This document shows positions 1 through 9,412 of a stretch of DNA of 64,000 nt, piece by piece. The notes beneath the pieces were generated by a model that saw only the letters and a list, made by a program, of their open reading frames with translations, searched no databases and was not told the DNA's origin. The stretch covers positions 1 to 64,000 of the forward strand of contig JAFZWM010000018.1 of NCBI GenBank assembly GCA_017617315.1, given 5' to 3'. The translations under genes and the position numbers were made by a program. The number at the start of each line of letters is the position of its first letter. Positions within the stretch are counted from its first letter, which is position 1. The stretch comes from Bacteroidaceae bacterium. GTDB taxonomy: Bacteria > Bacteroidota > Bacteroidia > Bacteroidales > Bacteroidaceae.

Positions 1-79
1 CTTTTTCGCGAGTTTCCTTGAGGTACTTTTCACAAGCTTCCTCGCTGTCGAAATGTTTTGCAAAATCCAACAACTTCAT
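1..79 (-). mobile_element. Start of an IS1595-like transposase (partial, runs off the window)
   Basis: Reading leftward from an ATG at 79, the first 26 codons give MKLLDFAKHF followed by DSEEACEKYLKETREK. This resembles the N-terminus of IS1595/ISXO2-type transposases, which start with a short helical segment before a zinc-finger motif. Only the start is in the window, so the zinc finger and DDE domain cannot be checked. A Bacteroidetes -7 box (TATCTTTG on the minus strand, around 105-112) lies just upstream and would drive it. The family call rests on a short segment and is tentative. Confidence 0.5.
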
Positions 80-648
80 TTGACTATGATTTTTTCAATT
101 GCAAAGATAATACATTTGGGGATATTGCGGATTATCATTAAAATGTTTATACCAACAAGAAATCCGGATATTACAACTTTTGTGTAAGAAAAATTCTCAA
201 ATCCTTTGACAAAGAAATATAAAATCCATACGGCAAATGTTACGGACAGAGAATCATAATAAAATTCCATCGGTCTGTAATAAAAACAAACAACTGGAAT
301 CAGCAAACCCAACAGTACAATTCTGCTTTTTATTAACTTGTCATACAGTTTACATACTCCTATAAGCAAAATAAGATCGTTAAATATCTGAAAGAAACGC
401 AATCCATACAATTCTGCCCCTTGCCATATATGCAAAAATGCACCTCCAATCAGATTAGCAAGATAAAAATTCAGGCTCAAAGCCATTGATTCCACATCGT
501 GGAACGAATATTTATACGTTAAAATATAATAAAAAGAGTCGCCATACACAGTCCAGTATGGCAACATTACAATCTTAAACAATAAGATAAGCGCAAAAAC
601 AATTATCAAGAAATAATTCTGTTCGATAAATCTTTTTAAAACCGTCAT
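76..648 (-). pseudogene. Truncated polytopic membrane protein, GT-C-like, cut at the IS end
   Basis: The reading frame has 190 residues with about five hydrophobic helices. After the first helix comes an acidic residue in a short outer loop (YGDSFYY, D37), as in GT-C glycosyltransferases, which use lipid-linked sugars outside the membrane. Relatives are usually 450-550 residues, so most of the protein is missing. The last ~20 codons run through the promoter region and start codon of the transposase, which suggests the native 3' end was displaced by the insertion element. It is the last gene of the large minus-strand polysaccharide operon. Specificity is unknown. Confidence 0.6.
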
Positions 649-666
649 TTTTATAAAGAAAAAAAA

Positions 667-1635
667 CTAGAACAACCCTTTATAAACAATTATCATATTA
701 AGGAAAAACGACACAGACAGGTTTAACGACATAGCCTCTGCCTTTGCAAACAGACTGCCACTACTTCTTAGGCAAAAGACAATTTGGTCTTTATTTGCCT
801 CAACAGCCTTTATGTAATCACGTTTCTGAACATTGTCCATCTGAGGACAATCGCATGTCCATATCATATTGGCGATATCAACGGCAAACTTCAAAAAGCA
901 TCTGTCTTTCCTGTAATTGTACAGTTTTATAGCCGAATCGACAACGGCAAACAAACTATACGGTTTACGCTCGTTAAACTTGTTTGTAATCGATGTATCT
1001 TGAATAATATATTCGTATATGGATTCAGGAACATAAGTTATTCTCTCGGCATAGCCGAACAGTTTCAGTCCAAATTCAACATCGTCAGGAACAACGCCGT
1101 CGGTAAACGAAATGTTATGTTTTTTTAGATACGAAGCAGAAATTATATTCCTCCATGGACAAACAACGTAGTTTTTCTTGAAGAAATCTATACCGTTTAT
1201 GCTTTTTGAGGCTGGCATATCTCTTTTTTCCACAACAAGTTCGTCGGGATAATGAAATCTGGCATCGAAGGTTATGATTTCTTGGTCGGGACAGTCTGAT
1301 ATGGCTTTCAGAACAACTGCCAGACTGCCGTCTGAAACATAGTCGTCGCCATCGAGAATCCACAGATACTCGCCTTTGGCAACAGACAATCCTGTATTCT
1401 TGGCGGCACAAACGCCTCCGTTATGCTCGTGGCATACCAAGCGAATGTTTCTGCCAGAATGTCCTGAAATATAATCGGAAATAACTCTTACAGACGCATC
1501 CTTAGACACATCATCAACTACAATGACTTCAACATCGGCATTGTTCGTATCATCGAGCTGTTTAACCACGCTGTCGATGCATCGAACTATCACAGCCTCG
1601 AAATTATAGCATGTTATTATTACAGACAGTTTCAT
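667..1635 (-). CDS. Family 2 glycosyltransferase
   Basis: This is a cytoplasmic GT-A enzyme predicted to transfer a sugar from a nucleotide donor to a growing surface glycan. The N-terminus MKLSVIITCYNF, the VVDDVS segment (residues 39-44) and the metal-binding DGDD (95-98) are classical GT2 landmarks. At 322 residues it is of normal length for single-domain GT2 enzymes. The ATG at 1635 sits six bases after the stop of the upstream GT2 gene, so they are probably co-transcribed. Donor and acceptor cannot be told from sequence. Confidence 0.9.
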   Translation of the reverse strand: MKLSVIITCYNFEAVIVRCIDSVVKQLDDTNNADVEVIVVDDVSKDASVRVISDYISGHSGRNIRLVCHEHNGGVCAAKNTGLSVAKGEYLWILDGDDYVSDGSLAVVLKAISDCPDQEIITFDARFHYPDELVVEKRDMPASKSINGIDFFKKNYVVCPWRNIISASYLKKHNISFTDGVVPDDVEFGLKLFGYAERITYVPESIYEYIIQDTSITNKFNERKPYSLFAVVDSAIKLYNYRKDRCFLKFAVDIANMIWTCDCPQMDNVQKRDYIKAVEANKDQIVFCLRSSGSLFAKAEAMSLNLSVSFFLNMIIVYKGLF

Positions 1636-1640
1636 TTGTG

Positions 1641-2588
1641 TTACAAGTTGAATTTATTGATTATTCGCAGGGCAAGACGCCAGCCAAACAATCTTCTCAG
1701 AATTGTCAAAACTCTTCTTTGAGGAAGAATGAACGAGAGTCCGTTTTCGCCCAGTCCGTCGAAGAAAACACGCTCTACATCTTTCGAGAACGGATAATTT
1801 TCGTAGAGCCAATAGCCATAGCCACGAGATATGGCAGCTCTGTTAGTTTCGGTATTCTGATAAGCGAGAATTATCTTGGCAATCTCCCTAAAGGTTGAGA
1901 TGTACGAAGCTAACGCTTTTTCGTTTTTGGCTCGGCTTACAGTTCCTTTGCGCTGCCGCCAAATGGCATACTCGGCCTCGCCTGAGAAAAGCATCTTGTC
2001 GGCAGCGTTGTACACACGGGCAAAGAACTCGCCGTCCTGATTTTTCAGCACACGCTCGTCCCACCTGCCTACCGAATCGACAATATGACGCGGAACAAGA
2101 TGGCAATGCGGACATCTGAATCCGGCTCCAGTCCAAATGCCTACAAGCATTTCAATGCCCGGAATAAATTCGTGGTCGATGGTTGTGGGAGGCTGCCACA
2201 GTCTGCCGTCTGCCTCGAGCATATAGATTGGAGAAAAAGCAGTAGAATTGCCAGTTCCCCGTTGCATTATAGCATCCATCAGCGACCGGATATGCCCCTT
2301 TGTTATAAGATCGTCGGCATCGTGAAACATAACATACTCGCCCCGACTCATCTCGAAAGCATAGTTTCGCGCCGAATTTCCGCCTTTCTTCGGATTGGTG
2401 TAAAGGTGAACTCTATCCGACAGATATTTCTGCGCCACCTCGACAGAATTATCGGTAGAATGGTCGTCTACGATGACCAACTCGATGTTCGGATAACTCT
2501 GCGAAAGACAACACTCTATCGTCTCGGCAACAAATTCCCCGGAATTGTAGAGAGGAATCAAAATGGACACTAAAGGCAAATTTTCCAT
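1641..2588 (-). CDS. Family 2 glycosyltransferase
   Basis: GT-A fold glycosyltransferase with the typical start MENLPLVSILIPLYN, IVDDHSTD around 39-46 and DADD at 90-93 for metal and nucleotide-sugar binding. I start it at the ATG at 2588 (315 residues). The frame is open back to 2630, but that would overlap the preceding gene by 38 bases and add 14 residues not usual in the family; the chosen start leaves a 4-base gap. It belongs to the minus-strand polysaccharide operon. Sugar specificity is unknown. Confidence 0.9.
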   Translation of the reverse strand: MENLPLVSILIPLYNSGEFVAETIECCLSQSYPNIELVIVDDHSTDNSVEVAQKYLSDRVHLYTNPKKGGNSARNYAFEMSRGEYVMFHDADDLITKGHIRSLMDAIMQRGTGNSTAFSPIYMLEADGRLWQPPTTIDHEFIPGIEMLVGIWTGAGFRCPHCHLVPRHIVDSVGRWDERVLKNQDGEFFARVYNAADKMLFSGEAEYAIWRQRKGTVSRAKNEKALASYISTFREIAKIILAYQNTETNRAAISRGYGYWLYENYPFSKDVERVFFDGLGENGLSFILPQRRVLTILRRLFGWRLALRIINKFNL

Positions 2589-2592
2589 GCTA

Positions 2593-3477
2593 TCAGATGT
2601 TGTATCCGTCTTTTCTGCAATTATCATCAAAATTTGCGTCCAAATCAGGAAACGAATGGTTAAACGGCTGCCCCAACTTAAAAATAAAGTTGCTTCGCCA
2701 TTTGTTTAGCAAAATCTTAAACGAACTCATATTCTGTCCATCATCAAGCATCAGAACTGGCAGATGCTTTATTTTCAAGCCATTATGCTGGCAATAAAGC
2801 GGCAGCAGAATCTCGCCCATAAAACCGTATGTACGTCTTTGGAAAGGATAGTCAACCACCTTTATATATCGTTCAAGTTCCTTGAGCATCGGGAAAAGCC
2901 ACTGGCAATAACCCTCGAAAATTTCTTTTCGGGTGAAAAACATATTGTAGGCAATCCAACGGTTGTCCATGCACCAATATTTGCGGATGCTCTCCTTGTA
3001 TTCAGGATGACTTTTCAGTAAAATTCTGCCTAGCAAGTGATATTCTTCGGGCAGATGCGCCTTTACGTAACACTCCGAAACCGATTCGTTCATGTACCAC
3101 GGATTTGGAAGAATGATGTCGTAGTTGCCAAGCACCTCTTCTGGCTTCTGCCACGTTTTTTGCAACTCGCAAAAATCCTCAACCGACATGTGCCTTACAT
3201 AGTCGATTTTCGATGTTTTTTTTGAGAAATCGAAATAGCGGCGATAGTGAGCCAGACCGATAAAATCATAGTCCGTCATGTTCTTCCATGCCCAATAAAG
3301 TCCTGTCAACTCGCAATAATTAGGATTCTTGCTACTGATGTTGTCGCCCGTATCATCGCCATCAAATCCAAGATTTACAGCCGCTTGAGCCTTACCAACC
3401 TGCAAAGGACGGAACACATCGTTGCTCAGAACAAAATCGTTTTTGTGAGCACAAACTATTATTTTGCTTTTTGCCAT
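2593..3477 (-). CDS. DUF4422 glycosyltransferase-like protein
   Basis: The 294-residue protein matches the DUF4422 pattern found in capsule and LPS loci: a short beta-strand start (KIIVCAHK), a YCELTGLYWAWKN segment at 54-66 and HYRRYF at 77-82. Members are regarded as glycosyltransferases, some galactofuranosyl- or galactosyltransferase-like; the biochemical role of this one is not known. It lies between GT2 genes with short spacings (4 bases to the next gene, 19 to the previous). No membrane helix is visible, so it should act in the cytoplasm. Confidence 0.85.
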   Translation of the reverse strand: MAKSKIIVCAHKNDFVLSNDVFRPLQVGKAQAAVNLGFDGDDTGDNISSKNPNYCELTGLYWAWKNMTDYDFIGLAHYRRYFDFSKKTSKIDYVRHMSVEDFCELQKTWQKPEEVLGNYDIILPNPWYMNESVSECYVKAHLPEEYHLLGRILLKSHPEYKESIRKYWCMDNRWIAYNMFFTRKEIFEGYCQWLFPMLKELERYIKVVDYPFQRRTYGFMGEILLPLYCQHNGLKIKHLPVLMLDDGQNMSSFKILLNKWRSNFIFKLGQPFNHSFPDLDANFDDNCRKDGYNI

Positions 3478-3496
3478 AATTGCAAATGTAACTTTT

Positions 3497-4456
3497 TTAT
3501 TTTACTTTTGAAAGCAGCGAGAGAATTTTGTCTTTGCCCGATGCCGACAAAGGCTTTAACAACGCCAAAAGTCTGAATTTTTTGTTCCGGCAAGACGAAA
3601 CCACACTTCCAAAGATTTTCCAGAACAGATTATGAAGTTCGATTCGTCCCTCCGCATCCAACTGACTGATTTCGTGAAGATAGCACGCCGTTGCCATATC
3701 AACCTCTGCCTTCAGAATCTCGGAATAATATTCATCAGAAAACAGTTCTTTGTAACGTGCAAAAGTCAGGCTCAAGCCCTTGACCGTGTAATAATACGTG
3801 TAGTCGTGCTTGGGCTGCAAGAAGAAATAATGATAATGACATTCGGGCAACATTCTGATGCTCTGCACATGCTTCATGTAGTGCGTGATGAACTCCATGT
3901 CCTCTTGACATTTCATGTCCTCGCGGAATCGGATTTTATTATCTTCGATGACGCTTCGCTTGTACATCATCGTCCACAGATAGCCAAGCTGGTTGCGCTT
4001 GTAAAGCATGAACAACGCGCTCTGCAAATCGCCTTTCTGCAAAGATGCTTCACGAACCTCGTCAAAATCGAAAGTCTTTGAATACATCTTGCCGTCCATG
4101 TGCCAGAATCGGCCTTGCACAAGAACGTCGCTGCCGGCAATGTTTTCGACGAAGGCCGAAAGATAAGTCGACTCAAGAAAGTCGTCGGCATCGACAAAAC
4201 AGATGTATTCGCCCCGGGCGTTATCGAGTCCGGTGTTTCGTGCCGCACTCGCCCCACGGTTTTCCTGACGAATATAGACAAACCGACTGTCGGCAGCGCA
4301 GAAATCACGACAGATGGCAGGACTTCCGTCGGTGCTGCCGTCATCAATCAGAAGCACCTCAAAATCCTTGAAATTCAGAGATGCCACCGAGTCGAGGCAC
4401 TCTTTAAGCCGCGCCTCTGCCTGATAAATCGGAATTATAATGCTTATTTGCAGCAT
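3497..4456 (-). CDS. Family 2 glycosyltransferase
   Basis: GT-A glycosyltransferase of 319 residues: ISIIIPIYQAE at the N-terminus, LIDDGSTD around 36-43 and VDADD at 88-92. The segment QENRGASAARNTG between them is the usual GT2 loop. The gene overlaps the end of the preceding GT32 gene by 13 bases, which implies translational coupling. The C-terminal half is more divergent, as is normal for acceptor-binding regions. Specificity is not predictable. Confidence 0.9.
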   Translation of the reverse strand: MLQISIIIPIYQAEARLKECLDSVASLNFKDFEVLLIDDGSTDGSPAICRDFCAADSRFVYIRQENRGASAARNTGLDNARGEYICFVDADDFLESTYLSAFVENIAGSDVLVQGRFWHMDGKMYSKTFDFDEVREASLQKGDLQSALFMLYKRNQLGYLWTMMYKRSVIEDNKIRFREDMKCQEDMEFITHYMKHVQSIRMLPECHYHYFFLQPKHDYTYYYTVKGLSLTFARYKELFSDEYYSEILKAEVDMATACYLHEISQLDAEGRIELHNLFWKIFGSVVSSCRNKKFRLLALLKPLSASGKDKILSLLSKVK

Positions 4457-5235
4457 CGGCCTATCTTATTTACAATTTTCTCGCCAAGCCTCCACAGCGG
4501 ATAGAAAAACGGATAGTAATTCCTTATCTTGTAGCCCAAGTCCGAAGAATGTTCGGTCCAACTGCCGTTGCAGAGATGAATGGCGTAGCTGTCTTTCGAG
4601 AGCATGAGTGCATTTCCGACAAAGATATCGGATTTGTAAATGCGCATATCGTCTGCGAGATGTTGTTCTTCGTCAACGTAACGATAGCCGTATTTTTCCA
4701 TCTGCTTTGTGATGTACAAACCGATTACTAAATCGCACGTCTTGTTTACGTCGAATGTCTGCTGATTGTAGAAATCAAGGCAATTCTTCAGAAAAGGCAA
4801 TCCTGCCGATGCGCCCATGATGGCGGCCTGAACGCCGAATCCCTTCACGCTCTCGTCGGTCGTATTCCTACCTTCCGAATCGAGTTTCTTCGCCTCGGCA
4901 TCGTTATACACTCCCGGATTTATCTCGTGAGAAGTGAAGAAGTTGCAGTCGAGAAACTTATCGAAATTGCGAAACACCCTTACATCAGAATCCATATAGA
5001 TTCCGCCCTCGGTGTAAAGGGCATAAAGTCGGATGTAATCGGCAACGAAGGCCCACTTGCGAGCCTTGTATGCCTCGCGGACAAACGGAACGCTGTCGAA
5101 ATCGAAACTGTCGGAATCCCAGACTTTTATCTTGTAATCGGGCAGAAACTCCTTCCAAGTATCGATGCATCGCTTGATAAAAGGCGGATATTCCTCGCCG
5201 CTAAACCAGCACAAGTGTATTATTTTCGGAATCAT
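4444..5235 (-). CDS. GT32-type glycosyltransferase with DXD motif
   Basis: The start MIPKIIHLCWFSG is the signature of the GT32 (Gly_transf_sug) capsular glycosyltransferases. The donor-site region WAFVADYIRLYALYTEGG is followed by the metal-binding DSD at 82-84. At 263 residues it is the common length for bacterial members, which add hexoses such as mannose, galactose or fucosamine derivatives. It overlaps the following GT2 gene by 13 bases and follows the acetyltransferase gene by 3 bases. It is cytoplasmic, with no signal peptide. Confidence 0.88.
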   Translation of the reverse strand: MIPKIIHLCWFSGEEYPPFIKRCIDTWKEFLPDYKIKVWDSDSFDFDSVPFVREAYKARKWAFVADYIRLYALYTEGGIYMDSDVRVFRNFDKFLDCNFFTSHEINPGVYNDAEAKKLDSEGRNTTDESVKGFGVQAAIMGASAGLPFLKNCLDFYNQQTFDVNKTCDLVIGLYITKQMEKYGYRYVDEEQHLADDMRIYKSDIFVGNALMLSKDSYAIHLCNGSWTEHSSDLGYKIRNYYPFFYPLWRLGEKIVNKIGRCCK

Positions 5236-5238
5236 ATA

Positions 5239-5997
5239 TCAATAGAACATGGTATGACTACCATCGAATTTATATTTCAGATTTTTATTTCGCTCACCTA
5301 TCTGCTTTGCCGGAATGCCGCCGACAAGCGTGTAAGGCTGAACATCTTTCGTAACGACGGCACCGGCAGCAACAACCGCCCCCTCGCCAATCTCCACTCC
5401 CGGCAAAATAGTTACATTCGGACCAATCCACGAATATTTGCCTATTTTCACACGCTTCTTACCGACAGAACACGCAAACATCGGATTGTTATAATCGTGC
5501 TGTTCCGTCCAGATTCTAACATCGGTGCTGATGTTTACCTGTTCGGCAATCTCAATGCCGTTGCGCGCATCAAGCAGACATCTGTCGCCCACGACCGTGC
5601 CCTCTCCTATTTTCAGGCGCGACGGACAACGGATTTCCGCACCGTAATATACAACTACATCTTCAGCCAACTGTATCATATACAGATATTTGTAAAGGAA
5701 TCTGCGGATATGATGCGACGGAATGAAGCCAATTTTAATTATCAGATATTTCTGGCTATACGACTGAATAAGAGTGATAAAGAAGTGCTTTACCGATGAT
5801 TTTTTTTCTTGCTCGGCACATTGAGGCGCGCTCGCAGAACCGTTGTTTCCGTCGTCTTGTGGCATATTGGCAAACATCCGGCTTTCGCGCTTATTATAAA
5901 GCCATACAATAGGCAGCGACAAGACGAAAACGACATACGGCATCAGCCACAAGAATGCGACGGCGGCACACAAACATATCATGAAATCCTTAATCAT
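5239..5997 (-). CDS. Left-handed beta-helix acetyltransferase with N-terminal membrane helix
   Basis: The C-terminal ~150 residues show imperfect hexapeptide repeats ([43 protein letters not shown]) ending in [10 protein letters not shown], typical of serine/sugar O-acetyltransferases that use acetyl-CoA. The first ~35 residues form a hydrophobic helix, so the enzyme is probably anchored to the inner membrane, facing the cytoplasm. I use the ATG at 5997; a GTG at 6003 abuts the stop of the upstream gene and would add two residues. It sits directly after a second hexapeptide acetyltransferase, suggesting two different O- or N-acetylations. Confidence 0.85.
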   Translation of the reverse strand: MIKDFMICLCAAVAFLWLMPYVVFVLSLPIVWLYNKRESRMFANMPQDDGNNGSASAPQCAEQEKKSSVKHFFITLIQSYSQKYLIIKIGFIPSHHIRRFLYKYLYMIQLAEDVVVYYGAEIRCPSRLKIGEGTVVGDRCLLDARNGIEIAEQVNISTDVRIWTEQHDYNNPMFACSVGKKRVKIGKYSWIGPNVTILPGVEIGEGAVVAAGAVVTKDVQPYTLVGGIPAKQIGERNKNLKYKFDGSHTMFY

Positions 5998-6003
5998 AAG
6001 CAC

Positions 6004-6621
6004 TTAAACTTTCTCCCATTCAGAAGTTTCTTCATTATACTTTTTTATAATCCTTGCCGGATTTCCGGCCACTACGCAAAAATCCGGAACACTATGCGTA
6101 ACGATGCTTCCGCCGCCGACAACGCAATGCTTGCCAATAGTAACGCCCGAATAAATCTGACACCCTAAGCCAAGCCAACTGCCCTCGCCTATTCTCACTG
6201 CTCCCTTAGAAACGATAGGCTGCTCGTTTATCGGTTTTGTTATATCTGAATAGTTGTGGTCTCTGTCCGAAATATGGACGTTTGGTGCAAAAAGCACATT
6301 GTCTTCTATCGTAACTTCAAAACCACATCCTATCCGGCAAGCCTCGCCAATGCGAACATTGTTGCCAATCTTCAGAATAGGTGGCTCGGAAGAACCAGGC
6401 TTGCAAGCCGACACACACAATTCAACATCACGGCACAATTGTACGTTCTCTCCCATCTCAACATTTTCGGGATGCGAAACACGCACGTTCCTCCCTAAAA
6501 ATGTTGAATGATGCGACTTTCTGAACGGCTTCAGAAACCACCAAAGTCTGACGAGATACGGAATGTGAGTTATACGATATTTCCAATTGCCCATAAGCGT
6601 CGTTATTACTTTCTTTTCCAC
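6004..6621 (-). CDS. Left-handed beta-helix (hexapeptide) acetyltransferase
   Basis: A 205-residue soluble acyltransferase of the CatB/WcaF/maltose-acetyltransferase type. Repeats such as VRIGEACRIG, VLFAPNVHISDRDHNY and LGLGCQIYSGVTIGKHCVVGGGSIV form the beta-helix. The DRDHNY loop carries the histidine expected to be catalytic, and the end (VVAGNPARIIKKY) is canonical. It would acetylate a sugar hydroxyl in the polysaccharide. A 57-base gap to the previous gene is the largest spacing nearby, but no clear promoter was seen there. Confidence 0.87.
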   Translation of the reverse strand: MEKKVITTLMGNWKYRITHIPYLVRLWWFLKPFRKSHHSTFLGRNVRVSHPENVEMGENVQLCRDVELCVSACKPGSSEPPILKIGNNVRIGEACRIGCGFEVTIEDNVLFAPNVHISDRDHNYSDITKPINEQPIVSKGAVRIGEGSWLGLGCQIYSGVTIGKHCVVGGGSIVTHSVPDFCVVAGNPARIIKKYNEETSEWEKV

Positions 6622-6678
6622 AAATAAATTTGTGTATCAATGGAATTACATTTCAACATAAAAAACGAAATTAAAACT

Positions 6679-7755
6679 TCATCTTTTATGCAAAGAAAAC
6701 AAATTATTTATTAATCGCAAAGATTTTTGCTTAATGCCCTCAACAAAATACATTATCACCAAAGGAACTGCAATACCAACAATAGTATATGCACAACACC
6801 ACAAAATGCCATTGTAGTTAAGAATGACTGTAAAATCAGACATATTTTTAATTGTGAGATCGTCGTAAATCAGATTTTTTACAAAACTTACCAACTTGAA
6901 AGCCAAAATATGCAAAGCTAAAATATACAGAGAATCATTGCCCAATATGATAAAAATACGCTTTAACCTTTCCTTTTTGCAAATTCGCTTTGACACATAA
7001 TAAACAAGATACATACCGAGAATAGTTACAACCATATACTGCCAATAGCCCCAGAAATCCTGAGACACAAAACTCAAACCACGAAAACGTGAAAATACAA
7101 TCAGCAATGCAAAGCAGAACAATGCAACAAAAGCGTTCATCTTGATCTTTTCTTCGTATCGATGCCACATCTCACCTACAAACAAAATATAAACAAGAAC
7201 AAACGAAGATTCTAAATATAATTCCGTTCTGAATCCGCTTTCAAGCAAAAACACTCCGAATAACATTGAACAAGCGACAAAAACCGTTAGCAAAAGATTT
7301 TCACACTTCGGCTTTAAGAGAAAAACAGCATATCGGATTACAAAATATACAGCAAGGCACATTATGGCACTGATTATATACCAAAATGGCATTAGCATCA
7401 ATTCCGAAGGAACGAGTTTGCACACAACAAAGCATCTTCGGACAATATCAGACAAAGAATATTGGTTTTCATAAATATGCAGACTTGCAAGAAAATTATG
7501 CAGTAAGATAAATGCTATCTGCCACTTTACAAACGTCAGATACAACCCTTTAAATTTTCTTTTCACAAAATCCATTGGATTTTCGAGATATTCCTTTTTG
7601 AAAAAATATCCCATTGAAAAGTAGAATACAGAAATATGGAACAAACTGAAAAAAATGAACAGCCATGCAGGACATCCACTATGAAATATCACAATCATAG
7701 ATATTGCCAATCCTTTCATTACAGAAAGAACTTCGTTCGACTTTTTCTTGCTCAT
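6679..7755 (-). CDS. Acyltransferase-3 family membrane protein
   Basis: The 358-residue, roughly ten-helix protein starts with SVMKGLAISMIVIFHSG. The histidine (H25) in the first helix is the conserved residue of the acyltransferase-3 (OafA/NodX-like) family. These proteins O-acylate surface polysaccharides, using a cytoplasmic acyl donor and a membrane-embedded catalytic His. The start codon overlaps the stop of the upstream GT2 gene (ATGA). The gene is clearly AT-rich compared with the glycosidase and secA genes in this window, which is common for polysaccharide cassettes and may reflect transfer. Confidence 0.85.
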   Translation of the reverse strand: MSKKKSNEVLSVMKGLAISMIVIFHSGCPAWLFIFFSLFHISVFYFSMGYFFKKEYLENPMDFVKRKFKGLYLTFVKWQIAFILLHNFLASLHIYENQYSLSDIVRRCFVVCKLVPSELMLMPFWYIISAIMCLAVYFVIRYAVFLLKPKCENLLLTVFVACSMLFGVFLLESGFRTELYLESSFVLVYILFVGEMWHRYEEKIKMNAFVALFCFALLIVFSRFRGLSFVSQDFWGYWQYMVVTILGMYLVYYVSKRICKKERLKRIFIILGNDSLYILALHILAFKLVSFVKNLIYDDLTIKNMSDFTVILNYNGILWCCAYTIVGIAVPLVIMYFVEGIKQKSLRLINNLFSLHKR

Positions 7756-8552
7756 AATCCTACTTTTAGAAGAATTTTTGCTACGAACGACAAAATTTTC
7801 GCCACACGACTTTCACCATCAATATTATTCATTATAGAATGAAATCTGTCGATAGAAGAATTGTATCTTTCCTCATATTCGCGGACAATAGGCTGCGGAA
7901 AAAGCTGCTGCATCACCTTGTGCTCTTCGGCAAGCCTTGTATCTTCGTTGTAGCTCATGCCATTCAAATCGTACTGCGCAACTATCAGATTTAGATGCTG
8001 ATACGAACGCTCGTTTTTCACAAGTTCTTGCAGCCAGAATTTCCAGTCGGCACATATTTTAAGTGTTTCGTCATACGGATTTTCAAGCAGCAACTGCCTC
8101 TTTATGAATGCAGACTGATGATTGATGCCAATGTAAACTCTCCAAAGCGTGATGTATTCGGGAGCATGAACATAGCGATTTTCCGACTCGTCTTTGTAGA
8201 AATAAGTATCTCCCACGGCAATGTCAATGCCATTTTCCAGCTCGGCCGAAACATTTTCAAGAACATGACTGTCGTAAAACAAATCTCCCGAATTCATAAA
8301 TATGCAATATTCGCCCGATGCATGCTGAACGCCTTTGTTCTGAGCGTTATAAACGCCCTTGTCGGGCTCGCTCACACCAAAAGTTATGTATTTTCCATAC
8401 TCCTCGAGCAACGCAGCTCCGCCATCTGTTGAGCCTCCGTCTATAACAATCAGCTCGTAGTCAGTAAAAGTCTGGCATACAACGCTGTCGAGCGTTTTCC
8501 GAAGCCCTTCCTTGTTATTGAAATTTATGGTTATTATCGAGAATTTTTTCAT
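7752..8552 (-). CDS. Family 2 glycosyltransferase, WcaE-like
   Basis: A 266-residue GT-A enzyme. FSIITINFNN, VIDGGSTD (36-43) and the SEPDKGVYNAQNKG segment (61-74) place it in the branch containing colanic-acid WcaE-like transferases. In these the DXD position reads as NSGD (87-90), as here. It is coupled by ATGA overlaps to both neighbours: the GT11-like gene before and the acyltransferase after. Donor sugar unknown. Confidence 0.88.
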   Translation of the reverse strand: MKKFSIITINFNNKEGLRKTLDSVVCQTFTDYELIVIDGGSTDGGAALLEEYGKYITFGVSEPDKGVYNAQNKGVQHASGEYCIFMNSGDLFYDSHVLENVSAELENGIDIAVGDTYFYKDESENRYVHAPEYITLWRVYIGINHQSAFIKRQLLLENPYDETLKICADWKFWLQELVKNERSYQHLNLIVAQYDLNGMSYNEDTRLAEEHKVMQQLFPQPIVREYEERYNSSIDRFHSIMNNIDGESRVAKILSFVAKILLKVGL

Positions 8553-9406
8553 TCTATAAAATATTCTTGTTTCTGTTCATCGAGTCTGATGCGCTTGCCG
8601 TTTTCGAATAAATCAAGCGAAACAATCTTCGAAAAAGATTCCTTATCGACATTTATTTTCTCGCTGAGAATCAAACATAACGGAACGTCGCCATAGAAAG
8701 ATGCCCACTGCGAATAACTGCTTGGAGGTCCGACGATTAGGTCGCATCTGCTAAGAGCGTACAAATCAGTTATTCCATCGGATTTTTCAATCATGAACAT
8801 ATCGCAAGCATCTTCGGAAATACAGAATTTCTCGTTCGAACAAATAAGAAATCGGATTTTCTGACCCTCGTATAATGCACGAATCTGCTCGACTATATGC
8901 AGATAACATTCGTCAGAAAAATAATATTTTCCGCCGAGATAGGATTTGTAATCGCCTCGCCTGATGTGAACTCCGACTGTTATGCCATCGAAATCATCGA
9001 AATATTTGCCGACCTTCGAAACGATTGACTCGGCAGGTCGGAGAAGTTTAACAATTTTCGGTTTCTGCTCCGCGATAAAAGATTTGTCGTTACGATGCTG
9101 CCATCCGTCTATAAAAGAAAGAAGTTTCACCTCATCGAGATTTCGCAAATCTTTCTTTATCTCAAGATTGAATTTCTCAGAAAAAGTGATGAATCTCCAC
9201 GCAAGGAAAGTCGGCTCGGGACTGTCATTCGAGAGCATGAAACGCAACATTCCGCAGCGCTTTAGATGCGGAAACGCATCGACATATTTCTTGCCGGCAA
9301 AGAAAACGTACATTCTTTGCTGACGGTGCAATGCGTAGGCAAGTGCCGGTACGAAAGCCCACAAGCGGTTGCACATCTGTGCGTAATGTTTAACGTAGAG
9401 TAGCAT
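8549..9406 (-). CDS. GT11-like (alpha-1,2-fucosyltransferase-type) glycosyltransferase
   Basis: The HIRRGDY motif at 147-153 is the GDP-fucose-binding motif of GT11 and related fucosyltransferases. The later DLYALSRCDLIVGPPSSYSQWASF stretch matches the family's C-terminal nucleotide-binding region in outline. Length is 285 residues. If GT11, the enzyme would add L-fucose from GDP-fucose in alpha-1,2 linkage. However, the N-terminal third is divergent, so the fucose assignment is a family-level inference. No GDP-fucose synthesis genes lie in the window. Confidence 0.72.
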   Translation of the reverse strand: MLLYVKHYAQMCNRLWAFVPALAYALHRQQRMYVFFAGKKYVDAFPHLKRCGMLRFMLSNDSPEPTFLAWRFITFSEKFNLEIKKDLRNLDEVKLLSFIDGWQHRNDKSFIAEQKPKIVKLLRPAESIVSKVGKYFDDFDGITVGVHIRRGDYKSYLGGKYYFSDECYLHIVEQIRALYEGQKIRFLICSNEKFCISEDACDMFMIEKSDGITDLYALSRCDLIVGPPSSYSQWASFYGDVPLCLILSEKINVDKESFSKIVSLDLFENGKRIRLDEQKQEYFIE

Positions 9407-9412
9407 CTGCTA

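Noticed and set aside
76-79. ATGA overlap read as operon coupling between the membrane protein and the transposase
   Set aside because: A transposase start with its own promoter next to a truncated gene fits insertion better than an operon.
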